DNA from: Desulfosporosinus sp. | GTDB taxonomy: Bacteria; Bacillota; Desulfitobacteriia; Desulfitobacteriales; Desulfitobacteriaceae | Assembly: GCA_031292055.1 (NCBI GenBank) | Contig: JARLHV010000170.1 | Span: 1 to 64,000, forward strand | Reading direction: 5' to 3' | DNA length: 64,000 bases | Shown here: positions 16,583-25,534 of the stretch, piece after piece | Numbering within the stretch: position 1 is the stretch's first letter | Layout: every line of letters starts with the position of its first letter | The notes under the pieces: generated by a model | The model's database searches: none | What the model was told of the DNA's origin: nothing | Seen by the model: the letters and a program-made list of their open reading frames with translations, nothing else | Position numbers and translations under genes: made by a program

Positions 16583-17119
16583 TTACTCTTCGGCAGTTTC
16601 TGAAGTCTCAGGGCTGACTTGATCATTTAAGCGTCCAGCATGCCGGGCTGCTTCCCGCAGTAGAAACTCGATGTGTGCATTGACACTTCGAAATTCATCT
16701 TTGAATTTCTACGAATTCTTCATATTTTTCGACATCAAAAATTGCCTTAGCGGTATCAACTACGTGAAAGGCGACAACGGCAGCAATCTCAACGGGGTTA
16801 TCTTCAATGTCATTGACTTTGAGGGTTTTACTGTTGAAATTTCGAACTCGTAATGAAATTGCTTTACGAACTGCTAATGGGAAACTCAACCATAATTCAG
16901 TTTCTCGGATCGTTCCAAGATAACTCCCGAAAAAGACCAGTGCATACGCCTTATTAGGTTGGACCACTATAATTCCGGTAGCTAAAATAACGGCCAAAAT
17001 AAGGAGTGGAACACCAACCGGATTTTCCTGAATAAGTAACGCGATTCCACCGTTTAAAAGGGCGAGCATCAGGATTAGGGCAAGATAACCGTTAATGGCT
17101 CAAGCTTATTTTCGATCAT
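16583..17119 (-). pseudogene. Decayed SPFH/band-7 gene fused to an Arc-like (ribbon-helix-helix) tail
   Basis: ATG 17119 follows AAAGGAAG and reads MIENKLE. A one-base loss near 17098 shifts the frame to AINGYLALILMLALL, and the SPFH domain continues through FVEIQ (about 16699). Its remaining C-terminal half is absent. The sequence then joins, in another frame, to EFRSVNAHIEFLLREAARHAGR, which is the end of the small Arc-like DNA-binding protein that often neighbours this SPFH family. A deletion therefore removed the SPFH C-terminus and the start of the second gene. It is non-functional. Confidence 0.75.
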
Positions 17120-17337
17120 TTAAATATCTTCCTTTAAATTTGTTGCTTTTTAATTAAAGATTTAGTCTGATGGTAATATTAATATGATATCACATTGGTA
17201 TTATAATGTGAAGTAAAAGAAACTTCCCTCATTAAGCAAGCGTTGGAAAATATGATGAGTATAAACTAGAAAAAAAGGTCATTTTAATAGTGTATTATAT
17301 TTATCACGACCATCATGTATTGGAAGGAGTATGCGCA

Positions 17338-18207
17338 ATGACCCAGGCCAAGAGTCCTCAATCTACTTTTCCGGCCCAACACCAAGAGCAACAGCCGGGC
17401 CTTGAGTCCTTGATGAATCCAAAACCGATTACTGAAGATGCAGTCTATACAGGAAGTGCAAAGTTAAGAGGTAAAGTTGCGATTATCACTGGAGGAGACA
17501 GCGGGATCGGCCGCGCTGTGTCGATTGCCTATGCCAAAGAAGGGGCAGATGTTGCGATCGTCCATTTAAATGAACACGCTGATGCTTTAGAAACAAAAGT
17601 ACGTGTGGAGCAATTAGGGCACCGTTGTTTGGTTCTGGCAGGGGACATCGGAGATGAATCTTTCTGCCAGGAAGTGGTAGGGCAGACGATCCAGACTTTT
17701 GGGAAAATCGATATTCTGGTCAATAATGCCGGAGAACAACACCCGCAGAACAGTTTACTGGACGTGACAACTGTCCAGCTTGAGAGGACCTTTCGTACCA
17801 ACATTTTCAGCTACTTTTTTTTAACCAAAGCTTCGTTACCTCATCTTAAATCGGGGAGCGTTATTATCAATACAACCTCGATCACGGCCTATGAGGGGCA
17901 CGATCAACTGATCGATTATTCGGCGACTAAAGGGGCTGTTGTTTCTTTTACCCGTTCACTGTCAGAGTCTCTATGTAAATTGGGGATTCGGGTCAATGGA
18001 GTCGCTCCGGGTCCGATCTGGACCCCATTAATTCCCGCCTCCTTTTCAGCGGATCATGTCGCTACCTTTGGCAGTACGACCCCTATGCAGCGAGCAGGTC
18101 AACCTAAAGAGTTAGCACCAGCTTATGTGTTTTTGGCTTCCGAGGATTCCTCCTATATGTCTGGACAGATCCTTCACATTAACGGGGGAACTATTATAAA
18201 TGGATAG
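17338..18207 (+). CDS. Short-chain dehydrogenase/reductase (YghA/YhdF type)
   Basis: 289 aa from ATG 17338, which has GGAAGGAG upstream; an earlier in-frame ATG at 17290 lacks a site. The N-terminal extension is typical of this SDR subgroup. It has the NADP-binding TGGDSGIGRAVSIAYAKEGAD, the NNAG motif, catalytic Ser and YSATKGAV (Tyr-x3-Lys), and ends SYMSGQILHINGGTIING. Substrate is unknown; the subgroup is often tied to general stress. It is monocistronic, with its own terminator. Confidence 0.88.
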   Translation: MTQAKSPQSTFPAQHQEQQPGLESLMNPKPITEDAVYTGSAKLRGKVAIITGGDSGIGRAVSIAYAKEGADVAIVHLNEHADALETKVRVEQLGHRCLVLAGDIGDESFCQEVVGQTIQTFGKIDILVNNAGEQHPQNSLLDVTTVQLERTFRTNIFSYFFLTKASLPHLKSGSVIINTTSITAYEGHDQLIDYSATKGAVVSFTRSLSESLCKLGIRVNGVAPGPIWTPLIPASFSADHVATFGSTTPMQRAGQPKELAPAYVFLASEDSSYMSGQILHINGGTIING

Positions 18208-18241
18208 AAGCTAGGTTTCTCTATATATGAACAAAATTAGC

Positions 18242-18297
18242 AAAAAGGATACCCCCCCCCTAGCGTATTGCGTTTCTAGGGTGGGGGTATCCTTTTT
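18242..18297 (+). terminator. Terminator after SDR gene
   Basis: AAAAAGGATACCCCCCCCCTA pairs with TAGGGTGGGGGTATCCTTTTT over about 20 bp. It is strong and symmetric enough to act in both directions. Confidence 0.85.
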
Positions 18298-18415
18298 ACA
18301 GCATCAGACCCCATATCACTGCGTGGTGGTCCCATTGGTAAGTGAATAAAATACATACGTAATGAAGAGAAATTTATGTTTTTGAGACACATTGTTCCAC
18401 CGTACCGTTATTATC

Positions 18416-18442
18416 GTAGGGGCACGATGTATCATCTCCTAC
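18416..18442. repeat. REP-like palindrome, copy B
   Basis: GTAGGGGCACGATGTATCAT..CCTAC shares the GGGGCAyGATGyATCAT core with 4997-5022. It overlaps the stop codon of the CobW-like gene. Confidence 0.4.
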
Positions 18443-19332
18443 TGGAAGACCTCGGTAAGCGGCTCTTTTTGCAAATCTTTGCCTATAAAACTAACAATTC
18501 CTGTCGAAACACCCGTCGATTTTAAGATAGAATAACGTCCATCGACATAATTGAATTCTAGAAAGCCATTGTCCGATTTAATAAATCCTTTTCCTCTTAA
18601 GATTTTGCCATAGTCTCCACTTTGGCACGTATTGAGGATGTTTTCTAATTGCTCTAATTTGAGAATTCTGGAGGTCCTAAGTCCCATCGATTCAAAGTCA
18701 TGATTTAGTGAGTGAGTAAGATCATTGACCATTAATACTGTTTTTTTATCCAGCAGGTCCAAAAGTTCTTCGTTCGATAACTCGTTCCAATCCTTAGTTA
18801 TAATTGTCGCCGTTTCATTTAAAAGGCCCAAGTTTAATTCAATCTGGGAGATTTCTTCGGGCAGGACAAGTTGCGTTTTACTAACAACTAAGGAAGATGC
18901 ACTACAAATCTGACTTTTAAAGAAGCCGGAGTAGCTTTGGATGTGTTTTGAAAAATTCTGAGCATCGACAACGGTTGTCACGGAGTTGATATAACATTCT
19001 GAGGCAATCTGAGGGTCTTTAAATAGATCGAATATTTCGCCTATTATAAATATGCCAGACGGTTCAAAGATTATTCTGTCAACCTTTTGAGCTATAATTT
19101 GTTTTAAGGTAAAAATAAAATCTCCTTTAAGTTTACAACAAACACACCCATTGGACAGTTCATAAACCTCGAAACCTTCAATTTCCAGGATCTCACGATC
19201 AACACTGACATCACCGAATTCGTTTTCTATTAACACAACTTTCTCATTACAATCAATAATGTTCAGGATTTTCCCAATTAAAGTTGTTTTACCAGATCCT
19301 AAAAAGCCGGAGATTATATCGAATTTTACCAC
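18439..19332 (-). CDS. CobW/G3E-family GTPase (metallochaperone type)
   Basis: About 297 aa from GTG 19332, which sits 8 nt after AGGAGG. It has a P-loop, ISGFLGSGKTTLI, at residues 7-19, the G3E metal motif CxCC in LSNGCVCCKLKGD, a Glu/Asp-rich VLIENEFGDVSVD switch and VVSKTQLV as the guanine motif. The usual CobW C-terminal domain is short or absent. It lies upstream of and divergent from the methanol methyltransferase genes, so it may load metal (zinc for MtaB is an idea) or help corrinoid enzymes. Function is inferred only. Confidence 0.8.
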   Translation of the reverse strand: MVKFDIISGFLGSGKTTLIGKILNIIDCNEKVVLIENEFGDVSVDREILEIEGFEVYELSNGCVCCKLKGDFIFTLKQIIAQKVDRIIFEPSGIFIIGEIFDLFKDPQIASECYINSVTTVVDAQNFSKHIQSYSGFFKSQICSASSLVVSKTQLVLPEEISQIELNLGLLNETATIITKDWNELSNEELLDLLDKKTVLMVNDLTHSLNHDFESMGLRTSRILKLEQLENILNTCQSGDYGKILRGKGFIKSDNGFLEFNYVDGRYSILKSTGVSTGIVSFIGKDLQKEPLTEVFQ

Positions 19333-19733
19333 TAAGATACCTCCTATGATTAACAAGACAGTTTACCCCTGACAATAATCTTAATAATAATTGCTCAGCT
19401 TGACCATGGATTATTCTGTATTAATTTGGATTTTACAAATCTCTCCCCACTAAATTGAGCCAATATACAAGGTTGGTCCCGAATTAGATCACGGTACCAG
19501 TGCCAGAAACTTGGACTTCTGAGCAAAATTATCCTGCTGCTGATTATCCTCAGCAAAACAACTAGGTAAGATTTATCAATTTAAAGCAAGATAGTCCATA
19601 GCGAAGAATGGCCTCAAGGAACTAAACTAATATTAACCAAAAACAAAGTATTTCGAACATTCAAGAAATTGGTAAAGCGCGGAGAACCAAGGGAAAGGAT
19701 GTGTTTAACATGTAATGCGGCTATATGTCTTTG

Positions 19734-19790
19734 ATCCTCAAGTAGTCTAGCTATTTATTGAAAGTATACAGACTGAGGGTTTTTGAGGAT
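19734..19790 (+). promoter_or_regulatory. Hairpin in the leader of mtaCB
   Basis: ATCCTCAA (19734) pairs with TTGAGGAT (19783-19790), and inner AGTCT pairs with AGACT. This is the only clear structure in the 540-bp gap between the divergent CobW and mtaC genes. I see no known riboswitch consensus; it may be a binding site for the PocR/AraC-type regulator at 22231. Confidence 0.35.
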
Positions 19791-19873
19791 GTTGATGTTA
19801 TGGATTATATGAAGCAGAACATGTCTAATCTCTAAATCAGTGATCAAATTTAAACGAACTAGGAGGCAACAAA

Positions 19874-20506
19874 ATGTTTGATTTTTCAGGATTAAGTAAT
19901 GCTGTTATCGCGGGAGACGAAGATGTAGTTCTTGATTTAGCGCAACAAGCTATTAATGCAAAGGTTGACCCACTTTCCATTATCAATGATGGGCTTATTG
20001 CTGGGATGAATGTCGTAGGTGCCCGATTTAAAGTTAACGATATGTATGTGCCGGAAGTATTGATGTCAGCTGCTGCTATGAAAGCTGGTGTGGCCCTCGT
20101 AAAACCTTTGTTAATAAGCGGTGAAGTTACTACTAAGGGAACCGTTGTCATTGGAACAGTTACTGGTGATTTACATGATATTGGCAAAAGTTTAGTTGGA
20201 ATGATGATGGAATGTTCCGGCTATGCTGTAATCGACTTGGGTGTGGATGTTTCAGGTGATGATTTTGTTGCCGCAATTAAGGCGAATAAGGCTGAAATAG
20301 TAGCTCTTTCCTGCATGTTGACGACAACTATGTTGCAAATGAAAACCACTATTGAAGTATTAGCTGCGCAAGGTGTACGTAAGGATGTTAAAGTGATTAT
20401 TGGCGGCGCACCAATAACCCAGGAATTCTCAGATAATATTGGTTCAGACGGTTATGCAACAGATGCTGCGGGTGCAGTTGATCTTATTACTAAGTTATTA
20501 AACTAA
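19874..20506 (+). CDS. mtaC: Methanol corrinoid protein MtaC
   Basis: 210 aa. A helical cap (1-85) is followed by a B12 domain with TVTGDLHDIGKSL (Asp99, His101, Gly104). AGGAGGCAACAAA precedes the ATG. It takes the methyl group of methanol from MtaB and hands it to the next methyltransferase. It is directly followed by mtaB (26 bp gap). Confidence 0.9.
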   Translation: MFDFSGLSNAVIAGDEDVVLDLAQQAINAKVDPLSIINDGLIAGMNVVGARFKVNDMYVPEVLMSAAAMKAGVALVKPLLISGEVTTKGTVVIGTVTGDLHDIGKSLVGMMMECSGYAVIDLGVDVSGDDFVAAIKANKAEIVALSCMLTTTMLQMKTTIEVLAAQGVRKDVKVIIGGAPITQEFSDNIGSDGYATDAAGAVDLITKLLN

Positions 20507-20532
20507 ATATAATAAACATTGGAGGGAATATT

Positions 20533-21906
20533 GTGACTGTAAAATTTACTGAACTGGCTTACACTAATGTGGATGAATTTGTTTACGGGTTTGCCAAGAA
20601 ACCCGTAAAATGTGCAAATGGAATGGTTATTGGTGGTGGAACAGTTTACCCGGAAATAAACATGACGCTTCCGATGATGTCAATCACTGAAGAAACCATG
20701 CCCAAGGTATTGGCACAGTATGAAGAAATGATTCATGGTGTTTGTTCTATGGGAGTTGAATTAAAAGTTCCCGGGATGATCGTTGAAATTGAACTTCTTC
20801 CTCCCTGTACCTTCAATCCTCAATGGGGAATTGACGTTACTAAAGTTGTTAAAGGCGTAATGAAGGAATATGAAACGAAGTTTGGTCTCAAGAGCTTGTT
20901 AAGAATGACGCCTGTCGATGTCCGCGAGGGTAAGGCACTTAAACATATGTACAAAGGCGCAGAATGGGACCAAGTAATGGATACTATGAAGGGCTGCGCT
21001 GCAAACGGAGCAGACTTTTTAGCGATTGAATCTGTGGGCGGAAAGCATCTGCATGACGAATCGGTAATGAATATTGACCTCCCCAAGGCTGTATTTTCGT
21101 TAGGCATTGTCGGCTGCCGCGATATGATAATTTTATGGGATGAAATTGTAAAAATTTCTGCCGCTAATAATGTTATAGCTTCGGGGGATACTGCCTGTGG
21201 TTTTGCCAATACTTCGATGGTCATGGGTCATAAGAACTTTATTCCTAAAGTTTTTGCTGCTATTGACAGAGTTATGTGTGCTGTGAGAACTATGGTAGCC
21301 GTTGAATGTGGTGCGGTTGGACCGGATAAAGATTGCGGTTATGAAGGGGTTTATCTCAAAGCTATTACTGGAACACCAATCTCCATGGAAGGAAGAGTAG
21401 CCGCTTGTGCTCATTCCAGTGCAGTTGGCAATGTATCTTTGGCTTTGGCAGATTGCTGGAGTAATGAATCCGTAGAAAATGTCAGATTGTTAGGCAATAT
21501 GGCTCCTACCGTATCAATGGAGCAACTCATCTATGATTGTCGTCAAATGAACGTAGCAACCGCCAAAGGCTTAGCACTTCAAATGAGAGATATCCTTGTG
21601 GAATCCGATAATAAGTATGACCCCACGGCCTATATTATGACGCCTAGCGTCGTACTGAAAATTGCTGGGGAGATTATTAAAGGTAAAACTCACTTTGAAC
21701 GGACTAAAATTGCCGCAGGTGCTACAATTACCGAACTGCGTGCAGCCGTTCTCTCGGGTTTCTTAGAGTTAGGGCCTAAAGAAATGAAATATCTTGATAT
21801 TTTTGAAAAGCAACTCAAAAGTATCCCTGCGGACGAAGCTCAATTTACTGCAGATATGATTAAAGCTAATCCTAAACATGACCTTAGGATGTATGATATT
21901 TCTTAG
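20533..21906 (+). CDS. mtaB: Methanol:corrinoid methyltransferase MtaB
   Basis: 457 aa from GTG 20533, 6 nt after GGAGGG. Colinear with archaeal MtaB. The three zinc ligands known there are present: Glu166 in AIESVGGKH, Cys222 in ASGDTACGFANT and Cys268 in GPDKDCGYEG. Zinc activates methanol for attack by Co(I). There is no in-frame stop, unlike mtmB. This makes methanol a likely growth or co-substrate. A hairpin terminator follows at 21943. Confidence 0.95.
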   Translation: MTVKFTELAYTNVDEFVYGFAKKPVKCANGMVIGGGTVYPEINMTLPMMSITEETMPKVLAQYEEMIHGVCSMGVELKVPGMIVEIELLPPCTFNPQWGIDVTKVVKGVMKEYETKFGLKSLLRMTPVDVREGKALKHMYKGAEWDQVMDTMKGCAANGADFLAIESVGGKHLHDESVMNIDLPKAVFSLGIVGCRDMIILWDEIVKISAANNVIASGDTACGFANTSMVMGHKNFIPKVFAAIDRVMCAVRTMVAVECGAVGPDKDCGYEGVYLKAITGTPISMEGRVAACAHSSAVGNVSLALADCWSNESVENVRLLGNMAPTVSMEQLIYDCRQMNVATAKGLALQMRDILVESDNKYDPTAYIMTPSVVLKIAGEIIKGKTHFERTKIAAGATITELRAAVLSGFLELGPKEMKYLDIFEKQLKSIPADEAQFTADMIKANPKHDLRMYDIS

Positions 21907-21942
21907 AAATCTTAATAGAAGCTTAATTCATATACTTTTATG

Positions 21943-21997
21943 GCGCTCAGATCTCCCGCGGGTAAACACTATTTGTACCTAGTGGGGATTTGAGTGC
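21943..21997 (+). terminator. Terminator of mtaCB
   Basis: GCGCTCAGATCTCC and GGGGATTTGAGTGC pair across a 27-nt loop and are followed by TTTTATT. The rest of 21907-22230 holds only the leader of the regulator, with a TATAAT-like box near 22070. Confidence 0.6.
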
Positions 21998-22230
21998 TTT
22001 TATTAAAATTTATATTTCAAATATTCTGAATATTGAAACTCTAAATAGCAAATAATGTCTTTCAATGATATAATGTATAGTGACTCCTCTGCAGAAACCT
22101 ATCTTGCTCACAAAAAAATTTAATGGTATCGATTAGACTTTTTACCGTGGAATCACTATATATTTGTAGTTAATATCAGGAAGAGTGGCCCTAGTTGTAA
22201 AAAAGTGAAGCTGACTTCGGAGGTGGGAAT

Positions 22231-23550
22231 GTGAATCAAGCAAACGTCACTCCAGAAACGGGAGCACAATGGCTAGAGAAACTTGTCGGGCGAAATCTGT
22301 TGGAGAAAATGTTATGTTCTTTTTCAAAATCTACCGGATTAAAAGCGATACTTGTTGATACTCTGGGAAATACGCTCGTCTCCACAGATCATGAGATTCA
22401 AGACTGTAGTTTCTGTAGAAAGATCAGGCTTGATAGCTCAGGGGCACGAAAATGTCAACGCTCTTACGCCCGAGCGTGTACTGAAGCAGTAAAATATGGT
22501 GAGCCTTATATTTTTAGATGTCATGCAGGCTTGATAATGTGGTCTGCGCCGATTGTATTAAATGAATATGTCTTCTCCATTATCTGTGGACAAGTTCTTA
22601 TGTGGGAACCGGAAGATTATTTTTTGGAAGAAATTGAAGAAATGGTCAAGGGACTTGATGTCGATGTTTCTGCGGTTAAGTGGGCAGCTGCCCATTTAGA
22701 GGTAATGTCAAGTGATAAGGTACAGGCGGCGGCAGATCTTTTGTTTATCGTCGCTAATCAAATCATGAAAAGCGGTATGACAGTTTTGGAGCAAAGAAGA
22801 AATATCACCGCCCAACAGGCGAGATTGGCAGAAGAAATACAGGCTCGTAAACGTTCTGAAGTTGCTATGCGCACGATTGAGTCGAGAGCAGCTAGTATTA
22901 ATTCCATGGACAAGGAGCATGACCTAAAAACGATGGTGCGTAATGGTGAAAAACGGGCTGCCCAACAACTACTCGAAAATTTACTAGTTGATATCATAGA
23001 AATTAATTCGGAACATATTGATACGGTCAAAACAAGAGTCGTTGAGCTCGTCGTGATTATTTCGCGAGCAGCCGTAGACGGAGGCGCTGACTTAAATGCT
23101 ATTTTACAGCAAAACTCCTTATTTTATATGGAATTGCTTAAAATAACGAAGTCCGAAGAAATTTGTCTCTGGTCTAGAGATATGTTAGAGACATTTATGA
23201 ATCAAATAGAGGTCAACAAAGATCAAAAAAATCAACAAGCTATTCAGAAAGCGGCCGAATATATTCGTAATAATTTTCGCAATAAGATAACTATTGAGGA
23301 TATAGCCCAGGTTGTTTATCTCAGCCCCTGTTATGTCAGCCGAATTTTCAAACAAGGTCTAGGCTGTACTTTGATGGAATATCTAACTCAAGTACGGGTA
23401 GAAGAAGCTAAGACAATGTTAAAGAACCCCAAATATAATGTTATGCAGGTCGCTGAAGAAAGTGGTTTTGAGGATCCAGCCTACTTTACGAGGGTTTTTA
23501 AGAAACATGAGGGAATTACTCCAAGTAGATTTAAGCAATATGCTTTGTAA
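22231..23550 (+). CDS. PocR-domain AraC-family regulator of methyltransferase genes
   Basis: 439 aa from GTG 22231 (GGAGGTGGGAAT upstream). Residues 15-180 form a PocR sensory domain with conserved Cys (QDCSFCRKIRLDSSGARKC, then FRCHAGLI), which in relatives binds small C1/C2 or diol-type ligands. A coiled linker follows near 185-215. Residues 340-439 are two AraC helix-turn-helix units (ITIEDIAQVVYLSPCYVSRIF and VMQVAEESGFEDPAYFTRVF). Located between the mtaCB pair and the second corrinoid gene, it probably activates them in response to methanol or a methyl donor (inference). Confidence 0.88.
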   Translation: MNQANVTPETGAQWLEKLVGRNLLEKMLCSFSKSTGLKAILVDTLGNTLVSTDHEIQDCSFCRKIRLDSSGARKCQRSYARACTEAVKYGEPYIFRCHAGLIMWSAPIVLNEYVFSIICGQVLMWEPEDYFLEEIEEMVKGLDVDVSAVKWAAAHLEVMSSDKVQAAADLLFIVANQIMKSGMTVLEQRRNITAQQARLAEEIQARKRSEVAMRTIESRAASINSMDKEHDLKTMVRNGEKRAAQQLLENLLVDIIEINSEHIDTVKTRVVELVVIISRAAVDGGADLNAILQQNSLFYMELLKITKSEEICLWSRDMLETFMNQIEVNKDQKNQQAIQKAAEYIRNNFRNKITIEDIAQVVYLSPCYVSRIFKQGLGCTLMEYLTQVRVEEAKTMLKNPKYNVMQVAEESGFEDPAYFTRVFKKHEGITPSRFKQYAL

Positions 23551-23579
23551 ATTAGGCAGTTATTGAGGGGTGAGCGCAG

Positions 23580-24218
23580 CTGATAACTTCAGGATTAGAA
23601 TTAATTACTAAGGCTTTAATCAAGGGACAGGCTAACCGGGTGAAAACTCTCACGATACTGGCGGTTGAGAGTGGGATAGATCCGCGAATGGTTCTTGAAA
23701 AAGCCCTAATGCCTGGCATGCAGGAAATCGGTGGACAATTTAGAGATAATGTTATTTATATATCGGATGTCTTAATCGCTTCACGAGCAATGCATGCGGG
23801 GTTGCATGTATTGAAGCCGTTTTTATCCAATCCCCAGCAATTTTCGCTTGGTAAAGTAGTGATTGGTACTGTAGCCGGAGATTTACATGATATTGGGAAA
23901 AATTTAATTGTCATGATGTTTCGTGGTGCTGGCTTAGAGGTGATTGATCTCGGAATTGATGTCCAACCTGAGGACTTTGCGCAAGCAATTATAGATCACC
24001 AGCCTGACATCTTGGCTATGTCTGCCATGCTTACGACCACTTTAGGAATGATGTCTGAGACAATAAAGGAACTCAATCGTCAAGGTCTACGTGATAAAGT
24101 TAAGATAATTATTGGTGGGAATCCAACCACCCAAGACTTTGCCCGTGCTATTAATGCCGATGGTTTTGCAGTTGATGTGACGAAAGCTGTTGATTTGGCA
24201 TTGAACCTTATTAATTAA
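23580..24218 (+). CDS. Second corrinoid protein (MtaC-like), probable CTG start
   Basis: About 212 aa if read from CTG 23580. The B12 motif VAGDLHDIGKNL has Asp101, His103 and Gly106 on that numbering. The first in-frame ATG/GTG/TTG-type start (GTG 23640) would cut off 20 residues (ITSGLELITKALIKGQANR) that align with the cap helix of MtaC. A GAGGGG site lies 9 nt before the CTG, and an in-frame TGA at 23571 blocks anything longer. It is 29 bp after the regulator and feeds the methyl-THF enzyme that follows. Confidence 0.8.
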   Translation: MITSGLELITKALIKGQANRVKTLTILAVESGIDPRMVLEKALMPGMQEIGGQFRDNVIYISDVLIASRAMHAGLHVLKPFLSNPQQFSLGKVVIGTVAGDLHDIGKNLIVMMFRGAGLEVIDLGIDVQPEDFAQAIIDHQPDILAMSAMLTTTLGMMSETIKELNRQGLRDKVKIIIGGNPTTQDFARAINADGFAVDVTKAVDLALNLIN

Positions 24219-24270
24219 AGCACAAAACATACAATCTTATTCAGGAAAACATAGATAAACGATCTATTAT

Positions 24271-24332
24271 GTGAAAGGGGAGGCTCTCAAAATGATGTCT
24301 ACGGACATTATTTTGAGAGCCTCCCCTTTCAC
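24271..24332. repeat. Long hairpin, 29-bp arms
   Basis: Arms 24271-24299 and 24304-24332 match with a single G/T-wobble difference around a 4-nt loop. It has no T-run. It may end the upstream transcript, but the length is more like a small palindromic repeat. The rest of 24219-24599 is AT-rich with nothing recognised. Confidence 0.7.
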
Positions 24333-24599
24333 TTTGTATCAAAGCTGTGCCTGGAATTTAAGCTAAGATTGATCAAGATAAAACAAGAATATCCATGTGA
24401 AAACTCACCATTTAAGGCTAAAATAATAATATCAGATTATCTAGATTATTCACTCTAGATAAAAAATTAAGTTTTTATACTATTAGATTAAAGGAAATCT
24501 GGCACAATAATTCAGTTTAAGCTACTAGAAGGTAGTATGTCAGCCATAAGGATATTGAATTATCCTGAAAGTCTTTATGTAGTTGAAGGAGGAAAAGCA

Positions 24600-25397
24600 A
24601 TGTTAGTTGTAGGGGAACTTATTAACGCCAGCCGTAAAGCCATTGGTGTGGCTATTAAAGAACAAAATGTTGAATTTGTCCAAAAGGTAGCCAAGGATCA
24701 GTTTGAGGCTGGAGCACATTATATTGATGTTAATGCTGGTATTTTTCTGGAGAAGGAACCTGAGTACCTGGCGTGGCTCGTGAAAACTGTTCAGGAAGTT
24801 ATTGATTGTCCTTGCTGCTTAGACAGTCCTGATCCAAAGGCGATCGCAGCGGCCTTTGCGGTACACAAAGGCGTACCGATGATCAACTCCATTTCCTTGG
24901 AAAAAGCTCGCTATGATGCGTTACTTCCTGTACTTGCTGGGACGGACCTAAAGGTTGTGGCTCTATGTATGAGTGACGATGGGATGCCAGAAACAATGGC
25001 TGACCGGTTAAAAATTGCCGATAAGCTCATTAATGGGCTTGTTCAGGCCAATGTACCAATTGGTAACATTTATGTCGATCCGTTGGTACAACCAGTCTCT
25101 GTTAACAACACGTTTGCCATGGAATTTATTAATTCTGTTGAAGGTATTATGACTCAGTTCAAAGGAGTTCATACCATGTGCGGGTTGTCTAACATATCCT
25201 ATGGTTTGCCCGAGCGGAAATTCATGAATCGTGGCTTTGCAGTTATGGCCATTGCCAAAGGATTGGACGGCATGATCGTTGACCCGTTGGATAGGATGAT
25301 GATGGCTAGCATCGTTGCGGCTGAGGCACTGGCTGGACGAGATGCTTACTGTGCCAAGTATCTCAAAGCTTACCGAAACAAACAATTCGAATTTTAA
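24600..25397 (+). CDS. Methyltetrahydrofolate:corrinoid methyltransferase (MeTr/AcsE-like)
   Basis: 265 aa from ATG 24600, chosen for GGAGGAAAAGCA just upstream; an ATG at 24537 lacks a site. It is a dihydropteroate synthase-fold protein of MeTr length, with VGELINASRKAI, AGAHYIDVNAG, CCLDSPDP, PMINSISLEK and a final DPLDRMMMASIVAAEAL. It moves methyl between a corrinoid protein and tetrahydrofolate. Placed after a corrinoid gene and before MTHFR, it is the likely exit from methanol-derived methyl-corrinoid to the THF pool. Confidence 0.9.
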   Translation: MLVVGELINASRKAIGVAIKEQNVEFVQKVAKDQFEAGAHYIDVNAGIFLEKEPEYLAWLVKTVQEVIDCPCCLDSPDPKAIAAAFAVHKGVPMINSISLEKARYDALLPVLAGTDLKVVALCMSDDGMPETMADRLKIADKLINGLVQANVPIGNIYVDPLVQPVSVNNTFAMEFINSVEGIMTQFKGVHTMCGLSNISYGLPERKFMNRGFAVMAIAKGLDGMIVDPLDRMMMASIVAAEALAGRDAYCAKYLKAYRNKQFEF

Positions 25398-25418
25398 AGT
25401 GACTAATAGTACGTTTCA

Positions 25419-25446
25419 ATCCCCTTCTTTTATTCTAGAAGGGGAT
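25419..25446 (+). terminator. Hairpin after the MeTr-like gene
   Basis: ATCCCCTTC pairs perfectly with GAAGGGGAT around a 10-nt loop and is followed by AATCTTT. It is weak as a terminator and may allow read-through to the next genes. A second small repeat, GGTCAATG...CATTGGCC, lies at about 25481-25508. Confidence 0.5.
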
Positions 25447-25534
25447 AATCTTTCATATTAAGGAATATATATGGACAAAAGGTCAATGCACGAAAGATGT
25501 CATTGGCCTATTCGAAGATAGTGTTGACTAAACA

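Noticed and set aside
19834..19860. CTCTAAAT-type string that resembles the tRNA-Pyl anticodon loop
   Set aside because: No acceptor, D or T arms can be formed around it; the same holds for a similar string near 22041.
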